Origin: Imbricaverruca yamaguchii
Lineage: Eukaryota > Arthropoda > Thecostraca > Neoverrucidae
DNA: 64,000 bases
Direction: 5' to 3'
Assembly: GCA_034440575.1 (NCBI GenBank)
Contig: JAOTOL010000439.1
Coordinates: 1-64,000, forward strand
Shown here: positions 36,801 to 48,500 of the stretch, in pieces
Numbering within the stretch: the first letter of the stretch is position 1
How the letters are laid out: each line of letters begins with the position of its first letter
Notes under the pieces: model-generated
Told to the model about the DNA's origin: nothing
The model's database searches: none
What the model saw: only the letters and a program-made list of their open reading frames with translations
Position numbers and translations under genes: made by a program

Positions 36801-36932
36801 TCTTTCTTCACCAACAGGGTAGTAGAACACTGGAACCAGCTGCCAGAAACCATTGTAAGTAGCAGCACACTGATCGTCTTTAAAAACAGCATAGAGAATC
36901 ATTATAAGAATAGAGGGCTTGCTTTTCAGTAG
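33885..36932 (+). mobile_element. CR1-like LINE, copy 1: ORF2 endonuclease and RT
   Basis: The endonuclease starts at CMMFNAQSIRSKFDE (34138) with CITEAW (34222), LGDFNLKGYEN (near 34572) and RSDHNIVRF (34770). The RT contains KPNKAAGPDDVY (35463), VPIFKKGERGK (35611), HGFRKGRSCLTNF (35760), GVPQGSVLGP (near 36029) and the palm motif FADD (36116-36127, Phe for the usual Tyr). The C-terminal part (36612-36930) reads SLRYSRLRGDLIKVFKFVHG. There is no RNase H, as in CR1. Frameshifts near 34330, 34725, 35555, 35820 and 36575 disable it. Only the tail of ORF1 remains upstream, so it is 5'-truncated. Confidence 0.85.
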
Positions 36933-38034
36933 TACAGGGAGGGCTGATCGACGATTTGGTGGGCAACTGGTTGAGTGTGCAGGATGAAACCAAGAAAGAC
37001 CCCTTGTGGCTCATAGTAGCACTAATATTTTATGTCTTTACGTCTTTATGCCACCAAACTGGACACATGCGCCAAATAACACTATAACCATATCACCCCC
37101 AACAGCTGATTATAGCACAAAACTATACCTGTCGTTCCGGCGCCTCGACTTGGAAGAGCTATTTGGGCCGAAGCTCAACCTAATCCGTTGAGGTCGCCGG
37201 AACAGACCCACATAAAAAGTAATTCGGGAACTAAAGTGTACATTTGGGCAACCACAGACTTGTTCCATGCCGTCTATTGGGACAGGGGTTTCGGAATTTA
37301 AAATGGTTGAAGGAAAATTGCACTAAAACAATCCGTCTAAAATCGTTTTATTATCACCACCAGGAAGCAATTTTTTTCAAAGAAAAAGCCTAAGAAAATT
37401 GACTGAAGCCAATCCTTATGAATACTAAATGATTTTCAATGTACTTTTTTAGCTCATGTTTTGAATGCTTGGTTGAAGGAAGGAATTAGCTGGAGGGATC
37501 GAAAGTGACTAGACAGGAAGGCAAATTCCTGCAGTAAAACCAACTCGTGACCTGGGAGGGAATTTCCGATGTACAGTCGGCTATTGACGATATGTGAAGT
37601 ACCTTGTAAGTTGATGGTTCGTGTAGGAACCATTTCAGGACGGGTCTCTAAGCCTTCGGTAAGGATGCAATAGAGTCGATAATTTTTCGCCTAGCGGAGA
37701 AGGTATGAACTATTCTACGAAGTTCTTGATTATCGGCTCTTAGACGTTGCGTCTTTCGACTTTCGGTCTTTAGATTCTATGAGCGTTGGATGTTCCGTTG
37801 TTGGACTTTATGATTCTTGGATTGGTTTGTTTCTTGGACGTTTGGTTTTTCGACGTTATGATTCTTGGACTTTATTATTGTTCTGAAATTGGACTTTTCG
37901 TATTTGGATGCTGTATTGTTCAACGTTCGGAATCACCCCGTTCATGTCTAGAATCCTGCAATTAACCACATTGCCAGGTGTTTATCAGTGTCATTTATCT
38001 GACTCACATCCCATGAAATCCTGAGTATATGGAT
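36933..38034. other. CR1 3' region and unassigned spacer before gene 3
   Basis: To about 37030 this is probably CR1 3' UTR (gggcaactggttgagtgtgc). 37730-37930 has a degenerate tandem of ttggactttatgattc-like words. I see no gene in the remainder. Confidence 0.45.
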
Positions 38035-39338
38035 GCTAATATTCATGTGTGCTGAAATAATGAGTGACATTTACCTGTGGTTGTTGATGTTGTCATTGTT
38101 CAAACATTGTATGCAGTATTTTGGCTGTCAATATTGGTTGCTTTGGTGTTTGCTCGAATTTTTTTATGAGCTTAAAAAAAAATGAACGAAGCCCTACTCT
38201 TTTATCATCTCAATTTAAATTTACTCTCCTTGGCTTGGGGAAGCAGATATTATCTACTGTATTGTAAGGAAGCTTTCATGTCCAAGTTTCAATATTTAAT
38301 GTAATGCTTTTCAACCAGTTATACCCAGAATCCTTAATTACTATGGTTTTATTTATTTGACCCTGAAGGCAACATCCTAACCTGTCTGCACCTGTTGCAG
38401 GTCCATTCTGAGGTGTGTTATCTATTGTTGGACATGTGGTGAATTAAATTGAAATGTCCCTTGACTGCTTTCCAAGTGCCAGTCTTGATATTAACACATG
38501 TGGTTCAATGCTATCTGAAGGTATTAAACAAGGTCTTGATATTTGAACTATTTTTGGATCTATCTTGAGAAAATGCAATCCATATGTCTAAATTGCATTA
38601 CAATTGGATGTAATGCTGACCTGTACCTCAGAATGTTTATCATGATTTTGAAACTGGTTATTCTCCACATGCGTTTTCATAGGAATAGCATGCAGCATCC
38701 TTATTGCCAGTTTCTTCCTGTTTAAAAAAACAATTAGTTGAATGTGATCAATGTTCTTCTCATGGTTAAATCACTACTTCTTGGTATATATGTACTTCAA
38801 CATGAATTGTTACAGTTTGCACATTTCCTGTGGGCACAAAAATATTCTATGCAAATTTGATAATTTTCCGGCAGGTGCCACCAGTTCCCCTCATCCCATC
38901 CAAGCTGTGGCATCTCCCTGGGCAAATTGGCCTTTCTTATGCTTCTAAGAATGCCTGTATATTTGAACTTTTATTTGTCACGTGACATTCAATATATTCT
39001 CCTTCAGTCAATGAGCTATGAGTTCTGTGAAGTTGTAATATATGCCTCAGCTTATTAACATGTTTTCCCAGATGCATTTTGATTTTATGGCAGCGTTGTA
39101 TCAATACAATGCAGCATGTGCATAGTCAGGTGTCCAGGGTAATATTTCAGTGGTAAGAATACATGCAGATACACAAAGACTCTTGGCCTTGGTTCAATGA
39201 TCATCTTGAAGAAGCTGTGAACACTGAACAGTGATGAACTCATCCCTGAGTAAAAAACATCAAACCATACACAGTGGATCAGTCAGGCTGTCTATCCCCC
39301 CCACAATCTGAATAACTGGTAACTTTCTCTCTTCCCAG
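38035..39338 (+). repeat. Paralogous 5' region of gene 3
   Basis: Matches 13265-14936 of gene 2 over its length with many small indels. It ends with the pyrimidine-rich acceptor ctctcttcccag for exon A. No upstream exon was identified. Confidence 0.65.
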
Positions 39339-39364
39339 TGCTGTCCTTATCACACAAGCTAGCC

Positions 39365-39529
39365 ATGGACATAGATCCATTATTGCTGCCACCTGTGTGG
39401 CCTGCTGTTAAGTTGGAGTTCAATGATGCCACAACAGATGGCGATGGGGATGCGGCTACACAGCCAGAATGTGCATGGCCCAGCTTCCAGGCACTCCATC
39501 TGAACATCAATGGCTGCGATGATGACATG
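39365..39529 (+). CDS. Gene 3 exon A (start codon, 55 codons)
   Basis: gccATGGac start, exon opening at 39339 after cttcccag, donor atg|gtgagc, phase 0. Encodes [16 protein letters not shown], then an Asp/Thr-rich stretch, ending CDDDM. Same length and phase as exon A of gene 2. Confidence 0.75.
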
Positions 39530-42500
39530 GTGAGCTGTCGACCATGAAGCTCATGTGGGTTTTCAGAGGCTGTGAAAAGAAAAGAGACTGATTTATGAAC
39601 AGTGATGTTCACTATTTATGTGTGGGATCCGGGCTAGACGGTGTCTGTGTTGGCTTCTGGGTTCCGTGCGGCATGCGGCTACGTCTGAGTCGGGTGGGTG
39701 TCTCGCCGACCGTGCACACCTCGCTGTACCGTTGGTGTTTGGGCACTACGTGGCAGTCGAGTTCTCTACCAACAGATTTAGTGGGGCTTGGTTTTGAGGG
39801 GTTGGTGGTGCTGTCAGGCTTGTTATTTTCCCGGGTCAACTCCTCCACTGCTCCGACGTCACCGACCATGCTGCGACTCGTCGCCACCCATCCATACCCA
39901 TCCATCAGTGCATGGTTAAAATTGTGGTTTTTCGTTAACTGTGAGATGTCGAAACGAGCGTAGCATGATGTCGAAATTTATCACAGTTGTGGAAAAACTG
40001 ACGTTTGTTGGTGTCACGCATACCAATACTGTATTGGTATGATGTATTAGCAATACATCATGTACTCCAGGATTGTGACTAGACCAAATGCAATATTTTG
40101 TACTACAGAAGCGAAAACGAACAACATTGTTTGGTGCAGTGCTACCACTCAAAGTCCATACCTTAGAAGAACGAGTAGTTTCAGCGATCCCTGCACGCAG
40201 ATCAGTCAATGTCACAATACATCTTTGAAAGGCAGTATAAACCGTACCGCACGTGCTCGTCGGTGCTGCGCTAAAACCGTCTACGCACAACTGGCGGCGC
40301 TTCATGTGAGATGTGAGAGGACACTATATTTGGGTCAATATAGGGTCTGTTCCCGTGGCTCCACCAGAAGGAACTCAGTGGAGGTTAGTTGATGCTAGTT
40401 GAGACCTGCCCACGGGAACGACCGGTGGAGAAATCAGCTGACAGTGGTCTGAATTCCGCGACAAAAAGGAAATGTTTGGCGCTGTATCTGGGGCTATTGG
40501 TCAAATTGCTCCAGAAATGTTCGTCCAGATGATCGCACAATGTATATAGTATGACTTATGATACAAAATCCCAAAGTTGTCTTTATTTCTAGCAATATAT
40601 GTGCCCTCATGGACTGCGGGAGAACAGATGTTCTTTTCCCCTGTAGGATGAACCAAGCAATCTCTCTTCCCCTTCGGTTGAGCACAAGACATCGTCTGCC
40701 CAGTTTTGCGGTTGGTTACAGCCTACCTTCTTAATGTACAGCATATAATCTGGTGTCTGGCTACCTGGGCCCCGAGACGCTCTTCTGCCCGATGCTGGGT
40801 TTTCTCCATCTCAACTTGCTCGACCTCGTTGATCGGGCTCGAGCGGAATCTTATTGGCGCCGCATTGCGGCAGTTGCGGCACGGAGATTGTGGCGGATCC
40901 CGCCGGTAAAGTAACATCTTCCCCTTAGGACGAATCACGCAGATCAAAGGCCACAAAAATGATGTTATGTGGCCCGCATCTGTTACTTCGATTATTGTTC
41001 ATAGTTGTAATTTCATATTTCCTTTGCGAAGGATGATCCTGGTATTCAGTTGATGCATGCAGATGATATTCATATGACGGAGGACGTTGTTTACGCGCAA
41101 ATATGTGAAACAAGTGCGCCATGATTGAGCTCCACTGAAAAATCACAATTGGACCCTGCTCCTCGGCTGGTGGAGCTTTTGCTCCACTGGTGGAGGTTGG
41201 TGGAGGAAAAATCTCCACTGGGTTGGCCACGGGAACGACCAGTGGAGGTTTGTGGAGGTTAGTGGAACCACGGGAACAGACCCATAGTCAATAATTAATT
41301 CAATATTTATTCAATATTGATTAAATATTTATCAATATTTATTCAATATTTATTAAATATTTATTCAATATTTATTAAATATTTATCAATATTTATTCTT
41401 ATATACATATGATATATTTAGATTAATCAATATCTATTTAATATTTATTTATAGATACTTGTGCTGGAGTGCTCGCCAAGAAGTACCAGAAATCCCTGGT
41501 TGGCAAATCTGGTGGTACTTGGTATCGCCGGAGGAAATGCTTGAAGCCTCGTTTGGGCATTAAGTGCTTTGGATGCGCAATGGAAGGTCATTTCGTTAAA
41601 GAGACAACCCTGTGAGACACAATGAGCCCGTTCAATGCAAGAAAATCACTTCAAACTTCATAAAATCGGCTCCGGGGCAAGCTAGTTTTCCGAAGCGGTT
41701 ACACCAATAAACCAATGTCATTTGTGCACTTATGCATGACTGCCAAATAATTTTTTGTAAATGTGTGCGAAGATAAATCGAGCGCTTTCAAATATAATTG
41801 CAGTTGGGGTTCAACAGCGTCAGAGAAGGGTCCGCAATACTTGTTCAAATTTTACTCCGAGTCGTCCCCTTTTTGCCGGCCCGGTGATCAGCTCTACTTC
41901 TCGTGCTGGGGTAAGCGAATTCGACCAGCTCTATTTAACAGCAATAAAACCGACTATGAGCAGTTTTGCAGGGGCAATATGATCTCCCGTCTAGGAGCTT
42001 CCAAGCTATATTCGGGATAGGGAGAGTAATGTCTATGTTGTAAACTGGTCGTGTAGGTAGTGAGGATGACGCCTTTTTGTCGGTGAGATTTACTTCAAGA
42101 GTTCCATGTGCCTATTGCTGGTGTGATTGCGCGGGTGTGTTTGGATTTGTGTTGTGTCGAGTTGTGTTGTGTCCTTGCTGTCTTCTGTCTTCTGCTGGTG
42201 TTAGCGAATGTGATGTTGTAGGATTGCTTTGCAATCGTCTACCGAATATTGCACCCCCCCCCCCCCCACCCCCCACCCCCCGATGAGGAACCACCTTTAA
42301 GCGGTGTGAGGGGGATTGAGTGCCCCAATGACCTGGCGACCACCATACCAGCGAGGGGTGAGACCAGGAGTGCCTCACTCGTCCTTCCGTCCATACGTTC
42401 CCATTCCAATGCCTATCTCATCCCAATATCCATGTCCTTCATCTGACATTGCAACACCAACTACCCTACTATGAGCAGGCTTCCCCGGTCCCGCCCACCA

Positions 42501-45500
42501 GCTCAGTTTTATCGGGGTAGCCGCGCCCCCTCGGCCCGCCCCCGGGGTTGACTGAGTCCTGGAGGTTGGGGTCCCCTATCGCACGGTGTTAGTTGTGACG
42601 GGGGACCAATACACCTCTTTGGTCCCGATATCCCAGAGGGACGGGCGGGCCCGCGGGGCCTCACGCGGGCCAAGTGGTTAGTCGCCTCGGGCCGGGGACC
42701 TGGGTTTCTTCACAGTGTCTGCCGGCCCGGCCGGCTGGGGTCAAGGGGTGGGCGGTGCTGGATCCCGGTCTGGGTGGTGAGTATCTCTCTCCCGGCCGGG
42801 TGAAGGCGCCGCCTACCCCGTGTAGCTCCTCGGGCGCCCGGCCACCTCCCGTCCGCGGGACCCAGGCGTCCCCCTAGTCGGGCCCCTTTGTGGTGGGGCG
42901 CCCGAGGAGTAGGAACCAAGTACACTATATGGCAACCACAAACATAAATAACCAACCTGTTCCCTCTAGTAGGGAACATACCAGTCGAAACAGCAGTTTT
43001 CCAGCACCCGTATCCGTATTATGAAGTCAAAAGAAGAAGGGAAAAGTTTTTCCTCGCTAACACCATTTCAAAGAAAGGAAGCATGCGACAGGCTCGGTGT
43101 GGTATTGAGGTGTCAAAAGCTTAGAGACGGTGGCCTGGAAGTGGAATTCAAAACTACAGATGACGCAAGGAGGGCGATTGAAGTTACTGACCTAAAATAC
43201 ACTGTACGAAATGAAAGCAGCAGGCGAACTGTCACTGGAAATGTCGAAGTTCTCCAACACAACACGAAAAATTTATCTGAAGGTGTCGGAAACTGCTACG
43301 ATTTGAGAGATGTGACGGACGCTGACATTGTGGATGGCCTGGCAGAATGGGGAGTGGTAGTGGCTCGTGGTATCACGATTAGGACAGGACAGGAAACACA
43401 ACGAACTGACAATTTCATCTTAACATTCCGCACAACTGATTTCCCTGAGTTCATCAACGTCGGATATGTCCGCGTCAAGGTTTGTGTATTTGTTCCCAAC
43501 CCGATGCGATGTTTCCGGTTTTTCCATTTCGGTCATACTTCTCAGTACTGTAGAAATCGTGAAACATGTGGAAGATGCGGTTCAACGGAGCATGTTAGAG
43601 ACAAATGCGAAGCGGAGAGCCCAAACTGTTCTAACTGTGGCCCGAACCAAAAACCCCACACTGCCTATGACCGTTTTTGTCCCATTGTTTTTGTCCCAAG
43701 AGACGGAGTTAGTTTCCATAAAATTTTCCAAGAAGATTACATTTCGGGAAGCGCGTGAATTCTACGAGGCAGCTCACCCAAGGCTATCGTATGCAGCAAA
43801 AACACAAATTAACTCCATAGCAACTCAACATACCCGAAAAAAAACTCTGGTAACCCCCGAACACGTAGAGCCCAACATGGCCTCTGAGCTGATTGCCCAG
43901 CTGACGACCATGCTGCGGTCCTTTGGAGTGCACCTGCCGTCACATGAGACGCAAGGTCACCCAGCCCAACACGTCGACGATGCGATGGAGGTCCCACCTC
44001 CACGAAGGGATCCCTCGTTCGCCCATCTCAGGCCCCTTCTCAAGCAATCCCTGAGGGTGGGGAGTGGCAGTGATAAATTATTCATCAAATATGGTGGAAA
44101 TACCACTTTCTGGACACAATCGACATCCTTCTCCAAGAAGTATCGACATCTTGCTCCATGATGCGTGCTTATGAAGTCTTCGTGTCTCATTTCTAGCAGC
44201 ATCTCGCTTATATGTGTCATGTCAATCCTCCTGATAAGGAATAGTGACACGGACATATCGCAATGTAAATTTGGGTGAAGGGATTAACTATGTGATATGG
44301 CGTACGGTATCAAATTATAGCATAGGTAATTTTCTCCCTGTCCTGAATACAGCCCTTCCTAAATTATGAATATCAAAGCAAATGAAAAATGTACAGTCAT
44401 AAGTACGTACACCATTGGCCCAAACCTGAGTCGGTAAAACATCAAAACCACTTTAGTTGACACTACTTCCATGGCAAATTTCGACATCCTTCGGTGCCGT
44501 TTCGAAGTCTCGCACCTAACGAAAAACCAATATTTTAACCCTGGGGAGTGGACTCTGGTTCAAAGGTCCAAGAGGCCTTCTCGATTCCTTCCACCCAATC
44601 CGGACCCCTCCATGTCTACCTCATCATCCATCTCCAACTCCCCCCATCCCACGACCCATCCGCACTCCAGTCTCCTCTCTTCCCCCTCACGCGCCAACAC
44701 CGCCTCCAAATCCGTCCTATCTCCACCTCCTCCCTTCCCGAACCCTCTCCCATTCCCGTGAGTCAGGCTTCACCCCCACCCTCGACTTCAACTTCCGCAC
44801 CATCATCGCCACCCCGTGACCACCAACGACCAATTAAAATATCAGATATTACCCTGCACTACCAGGAAACCGAGACACGGGCCCGCGAATAAAAATGAGC
44901 GCGACTCGCTCTGATGGAGAGGGCCCGCGAGAAGAGTCACCAGGGGGCTGAGCAGGCGCCAGTACGGAGGGCGGCCACCCCATCGCCACGACGTCGAGTA
45001 GAGGGACCGGCTCCATCTGCCAATGAGATGGTCCCCCACCCCGCCACCACCCCGACTGGGGCCCCAGAAGCGGGGTCTGCCGCCACCAGACTCTCCACCT
45101 GGGGAGGAGTCAGCCCGCTCTCGTCCGAGAACTCAGTCCTTTGGGCCTAGTCGACGTGAAGCTCGCGGGTTGCGAGCGGTCGCCTCTATGGGGCGGAGGA
45201 CGGAGCCGGAACTTTAATAGCGAGTTAATTTTATGTCCTGATCACTCATAGTTTCGGCAACTCTAGTCCATCACGGCAATTTTGCCATTTAGTCTGGTTT
45301 ATTAACTAACCCGATGACTTCATCCGTTTTACAATGAAACTGCAGGGGGATTCGTTCGAATATGGTGGAGCTAGAAGCATTTTTAAGCACGCGGTGTCCA
45401 ACTGCAATATGCCTTCAAGAGACGAAGCTACCTCTGAACTCGTCATTTAGACTCAAAGGCTACTTTGTGCTTACCAAAAACATGCCATCGGCTACAGTCG

Positions 45501-48500
45501 CACATGGAGGGGTCATGCTAGCAGTGAGCCATAATGCCTCATGCGAGGAGGTAGCCCTGAACACTCCTCTCGAAGTCGGTGCTGCTAGGGTTAGCTTCGG
45601 GCGCTTGACAATTACCTTGTGCTCCCTATATCTGGCGCCGGCAATTCCGTTTCCTTCCGACCAGCTGAGGCGGCTGACTTTGGAACTCCCTCCTCCTATT
45701 CTTCTTCTTGGCGACTTTAATGCGCACCATGTCGCCTGGGGTTGTGACACCACTAACCAGCGAGGTCGTACCATGAAGAGTTCTATTAAAGACGAATCCC
45801 TCTGTCTCTTCAACACTGGTGCTGCCACCCACGTCACACTCCCTTCCGGTTTGACGTCGGCGATTGACCTTACCCTTACAAGCTCACATATGACGCAGTA
45901 TTTTACCTGGTCAGTGTATCAAGACCCCCTTGGCAGCGACCATTTCCCCTTACTTATTGACTGTGATGATCGGGTTGTACATGGGCTGAGACCTCGGAGA
46001 TGGAATTTTTTTAAAGCTGACTGGGAGAAGTTCCAGACAAAGGTGGAAGGTTCGATTGGAGAGGATACGTACAGTACCAACCCTTCAGTGGAACAGCTCT
46101 CCTTCTTACTTTTACAGCGAAGCATGTATACCGCGAACTTCTGGAGCCCCTCGCCTCGCCCCAGTTCCGTGGTGGTCCGTGGCATGTGGGGACGCCATAC
46201 GCGAACGTAAACGGGCCTTTAAACAATTTAACAAAAATAGCACATCCGTGAACTTCATAGCGTTCCAAAGGGCGAGAGCGTCAGCACGACGAACGATAAG
46301 GGAAGCCAAACGCACGTCCTGGCGGAAATATCTGTCCAACCTAAACCGAACCACCCTATCGACACAAGTGTGGTCCCGGATAAAGCGGATAGCTGGGAAA
46401 TTTAACTCGATCCCTCTTCCAGTGTTGCCTGTGGCTAGTGCAGACGTGAACCACCCTTCGGATGGCGCAAATGCTATTGGCCAAGCGATAGTGGCCCGAG
46501 GTGAAGCAAGTAACTTGGAGCCAGAGTTTCTCCGCCAGAAAGCTTACTTGGAGAGCCAGGTAGTTGACTTTTCCACTTCGGAGCGTTTTTTATACAACGG
46601 ACGATTCACTGCAGCGGAGCTACGCTCAGTGATACAGAACCTTAAACATGTTGCACAAGGACCCGATCTCATTCACAACGAGATGTTGAAGCATCTTCCT
46701 TCATCAGCATTAAAGGTACTGCTAGCAACCTTCAATGTGGGAAGAAGCTGCAAGACCACTGCAGTCGATGGGCCCCTAAGGCCCCAATGTGGGAAGAAGG
46801 CGGATTCCCAGACGCGTGGCGGGAAGCTACGGTGATCTCTGTATTAATAGAGGGAAAAGTGGACTAAATCCGGTGCATTGCCGGCCCATCGCCCTGACTC
46901 GCGTGTGTGCAAATTGCCGGAAAAAATGATCGATGTACGACTTGCGTGGTTCCTAGAAACACACAATTTATTTAACAACGTCCAGTGCTGTCTTAGAAAA
47001 CATCGTGGGACAACAGATCATCTTTTAACACTTTACACCGCTATACGTCTAGCCCTCAGGCTGTAACGGCACGATGGAGCAGTCGTCTTCGATCTGGAAG
47101 GCGCATGTGACACCACTTGGCGTCACGGTCTTTTGATGAAAGCTCGGAAGCTTGGTATCCGTGGTCACATGGGAACTTTCATCCGCAACTTTTTGACCCG
47201 GCGATTCTTTCGTGTCCGTGTAGGACAAGAGTTGTCGCATCAATACCAGAAAACTACTGTAGTCCTACAGGGAAGCGTCCTCAGTGTTACGCTATTTGCT
47301 ATTGTGATTAATGACATTGATGATGAACTGCCGCAAAACATTTGGAGATCACTATTCGTCGACGACTTCGCGATATGATCCTTTGCCTCCAATGCAGCAA
47401 CAATGACGCGTCAGTTGCAACTCGCGAGAAACAAGCTTCAGAGTTGGAGCACCAGAAATGAAATGGCTTTCGGTTTTCCACAGAAAAAGCCGTTGTACTT
47501 CAGTTTTGTCGCTGACGTTCCATCCAGAAATTGGACGTGGAATTTTACGTCGAGCCTATCACAGTTAAACCCGTCATACAATTTCTTGAAGTTCAATTTG
47601 ATAGCCGCTTGACTTATAGACGCCATATTAAAACAGTGAGAGAAACTTGCTTTAAATCTCTCAATCTACTAAAGTGCATTGCTCGAATGTCTTACGGTGC
47701 TGACCGTAAAACACTGATGGCGCTTTATAAAACATTTATCCGGTCCAAGTTGTATTACGCGTGTTACGTGTACGATGGTGCTTGTGCTAGCATCAAGCGC
47801 ACTTTGGACACAGTGCACTATGTAGCGCTTCACATTATTACGGGTGCTTTCCGAACATGACCGATAGTTAGCCTGGAAGCAGAGGCAAACGAACCCTCGT
47901 TGGCACTGAGGCGAGAAATGCTGGGTATGCGATATGCTTGTAGGCTGCGCCAATTTCCCCACACACCCGACCTACGATGCGGTATTCTCCCGACGTATTT
48001 TGGCACTCTTTTCTGGCGGGCGAACACAGAGAACAACCCCATTCTGTTCCCCTATGCAGGCCCTTTTCACAAAAAGTCGAACCAGAGTGCGCCGAGTGAC
48101 GGGGGTTCAAAAGCCACCGATGCCACCCTGGAAGTTTGTCTCGCCTACAATTGATGTGTGCCTTTCAGTCATGCGTAAGGGGGGTATCCCGTCAGAGTTG
48201 TGCCTGTTGGGCGCTGCATAACCACTGCAGTTGATGCGCCCGAAAACCCAAATAACTAACTAACTAACAGAGTTGTGCCTGTCGAGAACACTGGAGCACC
48301 TGAAGGCCTACCGGGAACACACCATGATTTTCACTCACGGCTCAAAGAACACCACGGGAGCAGGCTGTGCTTTTGTGTGCGGTGCCGATGTACGTACATT
48401 TAGTTTGCCTGTTTACGTCTCTGTGCATAGCTCGGAGCTAATTACGATCATAAAGGTCCTGTCATTCATAGAGATCTCGCAAGACACGCTATACTTGATC

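Noticed and set aside
41470..41615. Retroviral-type gag zinc knuckle
   Set aside because: Only CFGC and one His align; the final Cys is missing and there is no flanking gag or pol sequence.
43466..43710. Separate gene overlapping LINE-2 ORF1
   Set aside because: Only the part after 43715 is real (ORF1 after a frameshift); the upstream part is an out-of-frame shadow.
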